From Flaccisagitta enflata (taxonomy: Eukaryota; Chaetognatha; Sagittoidea; Aphragmophora): a stretch of DNA of 64,000 nucleotides. Numbering within the stretch: the stretch's first letter is position 1; every line of letters starts with the position of its first letter. A program made the position numbers and the translations under genes. The stretch covers positions 21,018,001 through 21,082,000 of the forward strand of contig OZ231127.1 of assembly GCA_965153355.1 (NCBI GenBank), given 5' to 3'. Positions 1 through 16,652 of the stretch are shown one piece after another. The notes below the pieces were generated by a model. It did not search any database. It was not told the origin of the DNA and saw nothing but the letters and a program-made list of their open reading frames with translations.

Positions 1-234
1 CTAGTTGCAGGAAATTAGGAATATAACTGATAATATCCTAGTCCAGGTTTTACAATACCCTTCAAGCTTCGGTTTGCGCCGCTTCAATGACGATTTCGCC
101 TGCAGTTTCATTTTAACATTTGGACCTCGCTATTCTCTTCGCATCCCATCTTAGCATCTTTCCAACTCCTTATCCTATCTCATCTTCGCGTCATCATGGA
201 AATAGGTAAAAGATAGGAATTTGGGGTTGAGGCT
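1..234. other. No gene seen
   Basis: Unique-looking sequence of mixed composition lying outside the inverted duplication. No open frame, RNA gene or repeat is recognised here. Confidence 0.5.
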
Positions 235-735
235 AACTTTAAGGTTGAGATGAGGTTTAGAGTTAAGGTTAGGTTTAGGGTTGAGGTTAGGTTTAGGGTT
301 GAATGGTTAAGGTTGAGAGTTGAGTTTAGGAGTTGAGGATAGGTTTAGGGTTGAGGTTAGGTTTAGGGTTGAGGTTAGGTTTAGGGTTGAGGTTAGGTTT
401 AAGGTTGAGGATTGGGATTTGGAAGTTGAGGTTAGGTTTAAGGTTGAGGTTAAGGTTGGGGTTGAGGTTAAGTTTAGGGTTGAGGTTAAGGTTAGGGTTG
501 AGGTTAAGATTAAAGTTTAGGGGACGTTTAGGGTTTAGGTTGAGTTTAGGGTTTAGGTAAAGTTCAGAGTTGAGGTTAAGTTTAGGGTTGAGGTTAAGTT
601 TAGGGTTGAGGTTAGGTTTAGGGTTGAGGTTAGGTTTAGGGTTGGAGTTAGGTTTAGGGTTTGAGTTAGGTTTAAGGTTAGGTTTAGGGTTGAGGTAAGG
701 ATTAGGGTTGAGGTTAGGGTTGAAGTTAAGTTGTG
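235..735 (+). repeat. Telomere-like degenerate minisatellite
   Basis: About 500 bases of degenerate G-rich repeats built from GGTTTAGGGTTGAGGTTA-like 18-base units and shorter derivatives. TTAGGG, the usual animal telomere hexamer, occurs many times but never as a pure tandem run. It therefore looks like an interstitial or decayed telomere-like satellite rather than a chromosome end. It sits just outside the outer end of the left arm of the inverted duplication. The frames open through it are only reading frames of the repeat. Confidence 0.8.
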
Positions 736-1304
736 GGCGCGTGATTGCATTGTACTAATTTTTTCTATTTTCTAATTTTGTTCAGGATCTGAAACTGAAC
801 TTTGGTTGGTGCTTTTCGTGTCACGAAATCATCTTTTATCAGTTGACTTGAATCAGTTTGCGACAGTTTTCCTCAAATCTCTCCTTCATTCAATTGGCGA
901 GAGTTCTGTTTCCGTTTCAAGGTAGTTTCCCTTTTAAGGTTTCTTGAAGAAAATGTCATGGTGTTGGTAAATCCCACTATGAATGGACAAAAAAAAAATC
1001 TCAGGTATGTTATAATTATATCTCACTCAGTTAATCAACTTTTTGTTTAGGGTACATGGTTAACTAAATCTATTCACCACACACTCCCCACTTCCTTTTG
1101 CCCACTCCCTACTTTAACTTACCACTGCCCTCCAACCACTCCCCACTACCCTCCAACTATTTCCTACTGCCCACTGCCCACTCCACTGCCCACTGCCCAC
1201 TCTACTGCCCACTCCCCACTCCACTGCCCACTCCCCACTGCCCATTGGGCAGTGGCTAGCCACTGCTCCCATTGCTCAAAAAAGAGACAGTTATTCATTA
1301 CACG
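736..1304. other. Gene-free stretch with C-rich simple repeat
   Basis: From 736 to about 1,086 nothing is recognised. From about 1,087 to 1,260 there is a low-complexity run of CCCACTGCCCACTCCACT-type words. Homology to the right arm begins just after this region. Confidence 0.6.
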
Positions 1305-1449
1305 AGCCCGTTTTTGTTATTTCGAGTGGTTGTCTGGTGTTAATGTTATGTCACATGTAATTGTTACTGTTTTGCGTTGATATTGTTTAGTTGATGTTAT
1401 TGTTTAGTTGATGTTATTATTGCTGAACGTTGATAATGTTTTGCGTTGT

Positions 1450-1702
1450 TTTTCGTTGTGGACACGCAACTCTAAAAGAGGCTTTGTCCGTCAATTGGTC
1501 CATGGGTCCGTTGGTCCGTCCGTCACGCTTGAGTTGTCACGCTTGAGTTGAAAACGCGAAAAACGCGTATGTATGATGCAGCAGTTGGTATTGTTTGAGT
1601 GTGAGTATGATGGAGGGGGGGTGTGATCGGGGTGGGAATGGGGGTTGGATGCCCCTGCCCACCCGTCCGCAACGATATTTTGACCCTGCGTCACTCGTTT
1701 TG
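1450..1702 (+). repeat. Stem-headed repeat, subfamily B
   Basis: It opens with a degraded GTTG..CAAC stem followed by CTCTAAAAGAGG, then CCGT-rich blocks. A middle with GAGTTGAAAACGCG and a long GT-rich stretch follows. It ends with GCCCCTGCCCACCCGTCC, GCAACGATATT and the CGTCACTCGTTTT end. The matching copy in the right arm is at 43,848-44,095, so this insertion predates the duplication. Confidence 0.8.
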
Positions 1703-2239
1703 GTATTAATGTGGTTTTGATTTGTCGTCTTGTTTAGTTGTAGTTTCGTGTTATCTTGTTGTGGTTTTACGCTTTGTTTTGTTTTTGTTGCGGTTTTTAG
1801 CCTTGACAACGTACCCATCATTGTTTTGTGTTGTTCTGTGATTTCGTTGTCGTTCTGAAATTGTGTTGTTGTTCTACGTTGTACTTGTTGTTCTGTGTTT
1901 CGTTATTACTATGTTTTAGTTGTTTTAGTTTCTGCTGTTGTGTATATGTGTTGGTTGTTATGTTTTGCATTTTCGGTCAATGTTGGCATTGATGTTTTGT
2001 GTAGTTTCGCGTTTAGTTGTTGTGTGTTCTTGTTTTGCATTTTGTTATTGTTGCTTTGTGTTGTTATTATTGTTCTGTTTTGTGTTTTTTGTTGTTATTG
2101 ATTGGTAATGTTGGTGGTGGGAGCGGTGTTGTGGTGTTCGGCCTTGTTTACTTTGCCATCCTTTTTATCGTTATCATTTGAAACGAATACATAAACCTAA
2201 TATATAAACCTGATATACGGTCACTCCAGTAGAACTCAC

Positions 2240-8415
<6,176 letters not shown>

Positions 8416-9251
8416 GATGAAACGAATAATACGCTTCTTTTGAGGAGACGATACCACAGATCAGATGAGTTTTTAAAGACTCAATCTCAACGGCATTGGG
8501 TCTAACTTTAATCATCTCTTCCATAAAAATAATTTCAATATTTGATGACGGAGGTCAACCATTGCCTCCTTCCACATGATGAATTCAATTTGATATAGAC
8601 GTGGCAGCGGTGGAAATTGGAGAAGGAATGACACAAAAAACAGAAAATCTTTTCCATTTTCTCGCCTCACGCGTGTCGTGTCAGCGAACCATATTGGTAG
8701 AAAAGAAAAGGTATGGTTTTTAAGCGAAAGACAGTTTGAAAGCGCGGTGGGGTTTGGCCTCCTTTTTTCTACGATTTTTCTCCTCTTTTCCAATCTTGCA
8801 TGAATCTCTCTACCTGACACCGTCACGGTTTTAGCTTTCGTCGTCGTCGTCGTTTGTCAACTCCAAACCAAAAAGGTTCTCTTTCTTTTTTTTTTCAAAA
8901 GGAAAATTGAAAAAAATCGATCCCGTAAACCGCGGCTCGGGCTCTGCGAGTCGTTTTTACATGACGGTTGCCAAGAAGCAGCATGCACACCTCTTCAAGC
9001 CACTCATTCAAAAATTGAACTTTGGAATCGACAAAATTGATAATAGTTGCGACGCTTGTCCATTTACTTTCAACCTCGAAATTACGCTTTATGCCAGAGA
9101 AAAAGTATTTTTAGTTTGCATAGAAATTCTATCAGGATGTAGTTTCCTATCCAGGAGTGGTGACGAGGGTTTTAAGTTACTTTGCCAGTTATATTCTTAG
9201 TTTTTGGAAGTAAATCCTCTTAGTATTATTTAAGCAGTTCAAAGTTTCATA
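8416..9251. promoter_or_regulatory. Intergenic region upstream of left pericentrin-like gene
   Basis: Together with 9,690-10,926 this forms the shared 5' region between the divergent pericentrin-like and globin genes. On the minus strand an ATG followed by a 28-base open stretch and CAG-GTAGAG is conserved in both arms (left near 8,841, right 36,931-36,960). It could be a short upstream exon, but no joining acceptor is convincing. No TATA box or initiator was identified with confidence. Confidence 0.3.
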
Positions 9252-9689
9252 CACTTTTTTCTTTTTATAAGAGACCAGTTTATAAGAGACATGAGCCTGA
9301 GATTTGCCAAAATTTTAAGAACAAAATAAGAAACAGCCCAGGCTGAGATTTAATTTTGGCCATTTTCGAAAGAACTTTTTTTTTTAGTTTCTTAATTAAA
9401 ACATGAATTGTATTCAATTTTTTCAGAAATACAGTTTTTTTATCATTCAAAATAATATTTTTTTTAATTTACTTATGAAATCAGGCATTTTTTAAAAAAA
9501 AGACATGATGATTATTAAGTTTAAGATACAATTATTATAAATAAGGTATTCTTATATGATCTATATATTTGTAAACATCGAAGAAATTAAGAACACCTTA
9601 AGAGAATTTCAGGCTGAAAACGGCTGAAAAATTAAGAACACCCAGGCTGATTTCAAAAAAGTTGTCTCTTATAAAAAAAAAAAAAAGTG
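9252..9689. mobile_element. TA-flanked MITE of the CACTTTTT family, left arm only
   Basis: The ends read TA-CACTTTTTTCTTTTTATA and AAAAAGTG-TA, with ATAAGAGAC inside the left end and GTCTCTTAT inside the right. A second internal TTATAAGAGAC follows near the left end. The right arm is empty at the equivalent site (about 36,518). The same family has inserted at a different site in the right arm (38,231-38,705). No coding sequence. Confidence 0.85.
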
Positions 9690-10139
9690 TATAGAAGGGT
9701 AAAATCGAATACAGTTGTACTGTTGTTTGATTAGAGAGAACAAATCCTGCTTAAGTTTCGACCTTCAAGTTCTAACCAACATAAGAGCTCGCCTTAGCTT
9801 AGAACGACCGTTGCATGTACTTGCTTATCCTGATGTTATCATCATCAATATCATCATCATCATCATCAGCTTCATCCTCGTCCTCCTGGGAGAGCATAGC
9901 AGGCCTCAGGCCTCTCCTGCTTCTCTTCTGAAAGAGAAAAAAAATCGATCTTCACTAGGAAGAGGAGAGCCAACTCGGACGATGATGAGAAGCGCATTAG
10001 TCATCGGATTCGTTATTGCTACCCATCAAAAAATAAAATAAAGAAAACAAGGAGTCAACCAAATCATAAAATTCCCTGGGTTGTCTTAATTGACATGGAT
10101 TCGCACAAGAACTAGACACATTGAGATCAACCAGATTTA
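9690..10139. other. Shared intergenic segment with ATC-repeat
   Basis: It contains an (ATC)n tract near 9,840-9,870. A short open frame on the minus strand ends in an Asp-rich tail (right-arm equivalent MLSQEDEDEADDDDD.., plus strand near 36,298-36,404). The Asp run follows the trinucleotide repeat, and coding status is unproven. Confidence 0.3.
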
Positions 10140-10335
10140 GAACGAGTGACGCGGGGTCACAATATCCTTGCGGACGGGTGGGCAAGGGCATCCAACCGCT
10201 ATTCACACCCTAACACACAAACATACACAAAAAGTATCGAGAACGCTCGTTTTCCCTCTTTTCAATTCGTAGACCCCAGACCAACGGACGGACGGACTAA
10301 GCCTCTTATAGAGTTGTGTGTCCGCAACTAAAAAG
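10140..10335 (-). repeat. Stem-headed repeat, subfamily B
   Basis: Reverse-oriented copy. On the minus strand it starts AGTTGCGGACACACAACT and continues CTATAAGAGGC with CCGT blocks, ending at CGCGTCACTCGTT. The mirror copy is at 35,866-36,054. Confidence 0.85.
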
Positions 10336-10523
10336 TGAAATAGTTATCATTAGCAGGGATGGGAAGGACAAGGTTGGGATCGGAAGGGCAGGGGCAGCGA
10401 CGGAAAACAGTTTCAGGAATGACGGATCGACCACCTTTCATAACAAGTGTCAAGTTGAGGCTAATGGCTGGAGGGCATAGGCATGGATGAAAGAAACTTG
10501 CTTGCAGACACCCAGAGAGCCAA

Positions 10524-10726
10524 AAAACAAGTGACGCGGGGTCACAATATCGTTGCGGACGGGTGAGCAGGGGCATCCAACCCTCATCCATACCCCAACC
10601 CACTCCATACACTCAAACATACCCAAAAAGAATCTAGAACGCTCATTTTCCCACTTTTCAACTCAACCTCCGACGGATGGACGGACGGACAGAGCCTCTT
10701 ACAGAGTTGCATGTCCGCAACTAAAA
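10524..10726 (-). repeat. Stem-headed repeat, subfamily B
   Basis: Reverse-oriented copy with the AGTTGC-GGACAT-GCAACT stem, an altered CTGTAAGAGGC linker and CCGT blocks. The mirror copy is at 35,455-35,676. Confidence 0.85.
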
Positions 10727-10926
10727 ATGGATTGCTGGCGGAAGGATCGACCAACAGAGTGACAAATAGAATGATGCGCACTGGACAAAAGACAAATAAA
10801 GTAGCTCAAAATAAGAGCAAATCGACACAAAGCCGACAAAATTAAGAGAACATAAAACTAAGTAGTATTTCGACCTAGTAGTGGATTCAACCTCTAATCA
10901 ATAACAAATGATTCCATTCCAAATCT

Positions 10927-12068
10927 ATGGGCAACAAAAAGTCTCGAGATTCCAGGGAGAGGCGAAGTGAGGCCGATCAGCCGAATGCAGAGACTCATCT
11001 TTCGCAGAATGAAATCACCATCATCTGGTCGCATTGGGAAAGTCTAAAACCACATAAATTAAAGCTAGCCAAAAAGATTTTAAAGGTTTACCTCAAGGAA
11101 CACCCGAAAGCCAGAGGTTGGACTAATTCTAAATGTGGCGTTTTTAGTCGCGTGCTACGCGACTCTACACCCCGCTTTGTCGGTCCGTCTGTCCGTCCGT
11201 CCGTCTGTCCGTCCGTCCGTCACACTTTACTTTTTTTTGGTTTTTGCGGTCTCTGGCCTCACTGCACCTGCCCAAATGATGAAGTGACCTCAATTAAGGC
11301 CCCTGCCCACCCGCACGCGACTGGGGTAACCGTGTATCCGGCCTTGTTTCTATAGCACTTTGCCACTTTCGCCAACTTAACGCAGACTCTATGCATCCCC
11401 TAATGTACCCCCCGTCCCCAACAGAATTGTTCCCACCGCATTGGAAAGGCATCTCGATGGCTGACTTGGTGAAGCTGCATTCCTTCAGACGGAAGGCGAA
11501 CGACACGTGGGAAGCTTTTACGCGCGTGTGGGAATGTATCGATGACCCGAAACTATGCCAGAGAGTATGTTTCACCTTCGGCAAAAAACACGTGGAGTGG
11601 AACGCCAGACTCCGCCAGTAAAAAGAATGACATAATGTGCCATCTTTTCCATTTAACCCAGTATTGTAGATCGAGTATAATCCAAACGATACCAACAGAA
11701 ATTGAACGTTGGACAAAGGGGGCCTAACTTCGATTATTATAATCCTTTGATAATTGATTTGACACAGAACTCGCGGGCAAATTGACGAGCATCACTTGAA
11801 AAACTTTGTGCATTGCTTCTCAAAAACCGTCCTGGACAATAGTCGAGCTGGATCGTCAGAGGCGTGGAGAAAGGCTACCGATTACTTCAGCCTTCACTTC
11901 CTGCGCGGATTATACGACTCGCCAGATGGTTCCCTGAGAGGCGGCGTGGAAGAAGATGAGCGGAGATTCACCGCTCTGGGACTACCCAAAATTGCCTCCG
12001 ATATAATGCAAAATGTCAGAAGAAGAAAATCTAAAGTCTCCAATTCGGAATCTTGCTCTCCACAATGA
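10927..12068 (+). CDS. Globin-X-like globin, left copy
   Basis: Three exons, 10,927-11,116, 11,425-11,617 and 11,768-12,068, join in phases 1 and 2 to give 227 residues. Helix A is seen as LSQNEITIIWSHWESL (residues 25-40), the CD region as EHPKARELFPPHW (58-70) and the F helix as FGKKHVEWNA (115-124), with proximal His119. Helix G and H material (HLKNFVHCFS and EAWRKATDYFS) lies in exon 3. Intron positions fit the classic globin B and G interruptions. The N-terminus MGNKKS matches the N-myristoylation consensus, as known for membrane-attached globin X proteins. An ungapped alignment places Lys87 rather than His at distal E7; His82 lies about one turn earlier. The first donor (GTTGGA) is weak. 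A subfamily-A repeat sits in intron 1 only in this copy. The right copy differs at one residue (Val to Met in exon 3). Expected role is haem/O2 or NO chemistry at membranes, inferred from family. Confidence 0.8.
11141..11349 (+). repeat. Stem-headed repeat, subfamily A, in globin intron 1 (left arm only)
   Basis: It opens AGTCGCGT-GCT-ACGCGACT, then CTACACCCCGCTTTGTC and CCGT blocks. GGTTTTTGCGGTCTCTGGCC and CCTGCCCACCCGCACGCGAC follow, and the 3' end is GCCGTGTATCCGGCCTTGTT. The right arm lacks it at the equivalent site (about 35,046), so this pair brackets its ends. No clear target duplication is visible and both borders are T-rich. Confidence 0.85.
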
Positions 12069-12288
12069 GTAATTAAAATATCAAAGACAGTCTTAAAGGT
12101 TGATTGTGGCCCACATTTTGCGGGACCACAATAAATGTGACCGAGACCGACTCACGTGACGGCTTTTAGTGTTGCATGTTGGGCAGGGTTAGACCTGTAT
12201 GAAAATTCATATGCTAGCTTATGTTGAGAACAATGAGGCAATGTCATCTCACTCGCTATAAGCAAAATATACATAGAGGAACAAAAAA

Positions 12289-12571
12289 TAAGACGTTAAT
12301 GTAGGGGTCGAGCTACAACTTAATAGTTATAAGGCTGGAATCGCATCTCCGTTTGAAGAAAACTCGCCCCCTGAAGTGTCTAGGTTCATGATAGGCGTAA
12401 ATCACCACTGATCTAAATGTTCTTGGTTTTGTTTGACAGAGATTCGATTTTTTATGCAGCTTTGTCTAAGTAAGCCAAAAATTTTTAACTTCTAAGGGGC
12501 TTCTAAGGGGCCCCTAAGGGCCCCCAAAAAAGCCCTTGATGGAATGTTTGTTGGTCGGTAGGTCCGTCACA
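12289..12571. other. Spacer sequence next to the left arm, no gene seen
   Basis: This is the first sequence inside the inner end of the left arm. A short run of AAGGGGCTTCTAAGGGGCCC-type words precedes the next repeat. Nothing coding is recognised. Confidence 0.5.
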
Positions 12572-13340
12572 TTTTTAGTCGCGTGCGCGATACACCGCTA
12601 TGTCGGTCCCGTCGGTTGGTCGGTCGGTTGGTCGGTTGGTCGGTCCCCTTTTGGCAGCCCCGAAAGCCGCTGACCTATGCTCTCACACATATGGGAGATT
12701 TTCTCCTCCTCCTCCTTCTCCTTCTTCTCCTCCGTCCCCCCCCCCCCTTTGGCTCATTTTCCAGCTACGAAGCTAAAATCCCAGCCCCAAGGCTCAAATC
12801 TGTCTCCAGGCACAAATCCCAGCCTCGAGGCTCAAATCCCAGCCCTGAGGCTCAAATACCAGCCCTGAGGCTCAAATCCCAGTGTCAAGGCACAAATCCC
12901 AGCCTTGAAGCTCAAATCCTAGCCTCAAAGCTCAAATCCCAGCTTTGAAGCCCAAATCCCATCTTCGAAGCTCAAATCCCACCCTCAAAGCTCAAATCCC
13001 AGCCTCGAAGCTCAAATCCCAGCCTCAAGGCCCTAATCTAAGCCTCAAGGTTCCAATTCCAGCCTCCAGGCCCTAATTCCATCCTTGAGGCCCAAATAAA
13101 GACAGCATAGGTCATCGGCCCCTTCGGGGCCGCTGCCCCTCTAACCACCTCACACCCACTTACACTCACATAGGGGCAACGGGTACCGCTGACCATCTAA
13201 CGCTTTTGCGACTATATACTTTTTCGGCGTTTTTGAGCTTTTTGAGCATACAGCTCCTGCCCAGATGACCCAGTGACCTTCTCCAGCACTGCTCCTGCCC
13301 ACCCGCACGCGACTAGGGTAGCCGTGTATCCGGCCTTGTT
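12572..13340 (+). repeat. Subfamily-A repeat carrying a family-D array
   Basis: The start AGTCGCGTGCGCGATACACC with GGTCGGTTGG blocks and the end ACCCGCACGCGACTAGGG..CCGTGTATCCGGCCTTGTT belong to subfamily A. Between them (about 12,649-13,216) lies a family-D unit: a CCGCTGACCTATGCT head, CTC/CTT microsatellite, and an array of about 15 units of 20 bases containing AGCCTCGAGGCT or variants. Its end is CATCGGCCCCTTCGGGGCCG, then ACGCTTTTGCGACTAT. A second partial subfamily-A 3' end follows to 13,417. Confidence 0.8.
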
Positions 13341-13417
13341 GAATTCCGGGCGGTTTTCGCATTACTGCTCCTGTTCAACCGTCCGTGACTGTCTTGCCGT
13401 GTATCCGGCCTTGTTTG

Positions 13418-13623
13418 ATGACGAATTTTGCGTTATCTCTCAAAAAAGGCTTTAGGTTAGAAGTCATTCGGTGGAGTGTGAAGTGTGGAGACATCCTTCA
13501 AAGGCAACTGTTTAGCCTTTAAAGACATTCTTTTGACAAACATCCTTTGCACATGTTTGATTGTCATTGCATATACAGAGCACATGCATCAACCCATACC
13601 AAAGCTCACTTATTCGTTTGCAG
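13418..13623. other. No feature beyond short internal repeats
   Basis: It contains two related ACATCCTTCAAAGGCA-like words. No gene is supported. Confidence 0.4.
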
Positions 13624-13855
13624 ATATCCTTTGAAGACATCCGTCTGAAGGCAAATGAAATCATCTCAGAAAGCTCTTTGTTCTTCCATTTCCCACCAAA
13701 TGGGCAGAAGACGATGCGTTTTCCCATCACCTCTAAAAACCTAATGTATGTATTTTTCCTGATACTAAGCTCCATTTATAACCGTGTGCTTTCAACATTT
13801 GTTCTTCTCAAATCAGGAAACCGAGATACGCTGTGAGAAAGGATGTGCATGAAAG
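13624..13855 (+). CDS. Possible two exons of an unrecognised gene
   Basis: A candidate exon 13,624-13,745 follows TTTGCAG and ends before GTATGT. It reads ISFEDIRLKANEIISESS.. to ..FPITSKNL and has phase 0 to 2. A second candidate, 13,817-13,855, follows AATCAG and ends before GTAAAG; in the required phase it continues MKPRYAVRKDVHER. A possible third exon after ACAACAG at 13,906 loses coding character after about 12 codons. Phases match and the peptide is not low complexity, but no family is recognised and neither a start nor a stop is placed. It could be a gene fragment. Confidence 0.3.
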
Positions 13856-14214
13856 GTAAAGAAAAGTAGGGCGAGCATTGCCGAGCAAGTTACCTTCCAC
13901 AACAGCGGATCTAACAGTTATGGAAATCCCTCTTTAACGGATACAAAAATACTTTGTATATATTTTTTTATATTTAGATTCTCAATTATGAAAATCTATT
14001 CACATAGGGCGAGTCAACTGTACCTGATCATTGCAATCAGGTAATGGGAAACCTATTCGACCGTGTTTATCAGTCATCCATTTAGCATTCTATTAACATG
14101 TACGAATTCCTTTCAAGCATCCATCGCCATCCATGATGACAAATGGAGCCATCTATAACTGAAACATCTTGCCCCTTATCTCATACGAGTGCCCGTCATG
14201 TGTGCGTCATCTCG
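13856..14214. other. AT-rich stretch, no gene supported
   Basis: Apart from a possible continuation of the preceding exons nothing is recognised. Confidence 0.4.
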
Positions 14215-14554
14215 TTTTTAGGTGCGACAAAGCACCTCTATAACTGGCTGCGTCCGTTGGTTGGTCGGTTGGTCGGTCTGTTGGTCGGTAACGCATTCGT
14301 TCGACGATCCACACGGGCGAAGAATTTTAAACCCTGGGCGACTCTTTAAGAGGGTGTATCCCTTGGTAGGAAGGAAGGTAACGCGAACTTATGGATGACT
14401 GAATTGGTGATTTCTGAGCATAACTGCGCCAGCCCAGCCACATAACAGCCCCCGCCCTGCCTCATACTGCCCCTGCCCATCCGCATTACGGTCCCTGCCC
14501 ATTCGCCAGCGACTACTTACAACGTAGTAAAGTGGCTGTGTATCCGGCCACGTG
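14215..14554 (+). repeat. Stem-headed repeat, subfamily G
   Basis: It opens AGGTGC-GACAAA-GCACCT followed by CTATAACTGGC and GGTTGGTCGG blocks. It contains an AGAGGGTGTATCCCTTGG segment of the subfamily-C type and ends GTGGCTGTGTATCCGGCC, like subfamily A. It is the only copy with this stem and is important for the covariation argument. Confidence 0.75.
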
Positions 14555-15961
14555 AAAACGCCGACAACAATGGGGAAATGCCGTGGGCGACATAATCGCC
14601 CGGCGTAAATCTCAAAACAAACATGTCGCCCAAACAATTTAACACACTCTCGACCTTTTTTTAAAGTACTGCCTTGGAAAAAAGTACATGTACACTGTGT
14701 ACAACAGCGAAATAATTCTATTTGATGTATAAATATTTATCAAATTATTACATTGAAAGTGTTAGTAAGTCCGGTGACATTTTCTTTAACTGATATTTCT
14801 TGTAAAAACTTTTGGAAGCAACTTTCAGAGCTATTCCTCGTTATTTTGGATAATCTTTTTTCTACCATCTATTGGCAAACTTTTGCCATTTCTGAACTAT
14901 TCATGCGTGCTTTCTGGCCTACTAGTTGAATATAACCATGGCCAAAAAAAAAATTGACATTGCTTATTTCTACCATGATTTGGTGCAGCTTTGGAGAAAG
15001 TACATAAAATCTATGACGATTCCAAAGAGCTTCAAAAAATCTTTGATTTGAGTCGTTGAAAACTCTAGAAGTTACGTTAATTTGAAAAAAAAGTATCAAT
15101 TTAAAATCTGCCAGATATGACGTTTTTCACTAACTTGTTTTCATAGACTAAATGTCGTTATTTGTTTACCATTTCCAAACGACTCAAAAATGTCTGCTTG
15201 GCGCCAAATTGTAGATAATGAGTTATATTTTCATTTTCTATTAAATTTTTTTCTATTAAGTTTCCTTTTGTCATATATGTTTTTATGCTTTTAAAGACAG
15301 AATTAAAAGTACAGAATCCCTTCAATGGACAGATTATGATGATGCTCACTTCAAGCTGTTGCCATTTCTAAATGAATTGAGCTACAACTTTCTGCTTGGT
15401 CTAGATTGGAAGAACTTACAAAGATCTTTCAAACGGTCACCAATCTTTTGCATTTTCATTGAGACTAAGCCGGTCAAAGGTATCAAAAACCGCCATGTCC
15501 GTTTTTTTGGCCATGGTTATTTAAGCTGCTCTGGAAGACAAGACAGTTTGAGTAAAAGAGGTCTCTGAATTTTCACTTTCTTCTGTCCTGAATATTTCTC
15601 TTGATTTTCAAAAAGAAAGTTTCTAATTTTACTCTTTCTCTAGCAGATATTGAAGATCTTTTAGACGAAACTGAGATATCCTTGGTAGATCATATACTTT
15701 TTTTCTCTAGATAGTAATTCATTCTGGTGAATTTATGCATAATGTCCACATAAACTTTTATAGCCCAGTCGTTTTAGCGACAAAAGATTACAAAACGGAT
15801 CACGTCCAAACGCGTTCTTGTGGCAGCTACATGGCCATAGTAAACCGCGAGCACCAAAGCAAGCACCAAAGGATCCAAAGCTGGCAATGCGAAACCAACC
15901 TCTTTTGTCGCATCTAACGACACACGATTTGTGCCAACAATTGCGCTCCACTTTTTATTCA
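14555..15961. other. AT-rich gene-free region
   Basis: One inverted pair of about 20 bases around GGCCATGGTTAT (near 14,930-14,960 and 15,500-15,525) suggests a decayed foldback element. Short frames on both strands have no recognisable content. Confidence 0.4.
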
Positions 15962-16165
15962 TTTTTAGTCGCGTGCTACGCGACTCTATACCCCGCTTTG
16001 TCCGTCCGTCGGTCGGTCGGTTGGTCGGTTGGTCGGTCCCCATTTTACTTTTTTTATGTTTTTGCGGTCTTTGGCCTCACTGCTCCTTGCCAAATGCTTT
16101 AGTAACTCAAATACTGCCCCTGCCCACCCGCACGCGACTGAGGTAGCCGTGTATCCGGCCTTGTT
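15962..16165 (+). repeat. Stem-headed repeat, subfamily A
   Basis: Full-length copy: AGTCGCGT-GCT-ACGCGACT stem, CTATACCCCGCTTTGTCC, CCGT/GGTCGG blocks, a TTTGCGGTCTTTGGCC core and CCCACCCGCACGCGACTG. The terminal hairpin GCCG-TGTATC-CGGC is followed by CTTGTT. Confidence 0.85.
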
Positions 16166-16652
16166 TTTCTCTCTCTCCCTTTCATTTTATGAATCCTCGT
16201 TTTATGTATCATTCGCTTTTATTTGTGTATATATTCGTTTGTTTGTGTGTGACCTTAGTCTGTTATTGGTATGATTGCAGTTAACTTTATCCTCTCTTTT
16301 TCCCTCGCCCTGGGCTCTGTGACTTGATTTTTATCGGTTTTCCTCCTCTTCCTCCTCCTCCTAAAGTCTCTGATCGCCATCGGCCATCCCCTTCTTTGTC
16401 ACTCGCGTAGTTTGTAGAATAGAAGGCAGAAGAAGAGAGAGAGAGAGAGAGAAAGTGAGACGGCCAAAAGGCAAAAGGTTTTTTTTTTCTTTCACTGGCG
16501 CCGTCGTCGGCTCGTAAACAACTCTCGCGGCTTTCAATGACCAAATGCGCCAAAACTGGTAACAGTCCAAAAATTCCGCTCTCTGAGAAGAAATCTACCA
16601 TACTCTCAATGGGATTATTACTTTAAAGCCAGAAAAACGTGTGGAAATTTGG
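16166..16652. promoter_or_regulatory. Upstream region of the 835-codon ORF
   Basis: It holds a pyrimidine-rich stretch and a short GA run near 16,435-16,453. No defined promoter element was identified. Confidence 0.25.

Noticed and set aside
13561-16274. Frames across the GGTCGG and CCGT blocks of the stem-headed repeats (here and near 5.4, 10.3, 35.6 and 38.9 kb)
   Set aside because: They recur with each repeat copy on both strands and have no independent coding signal.
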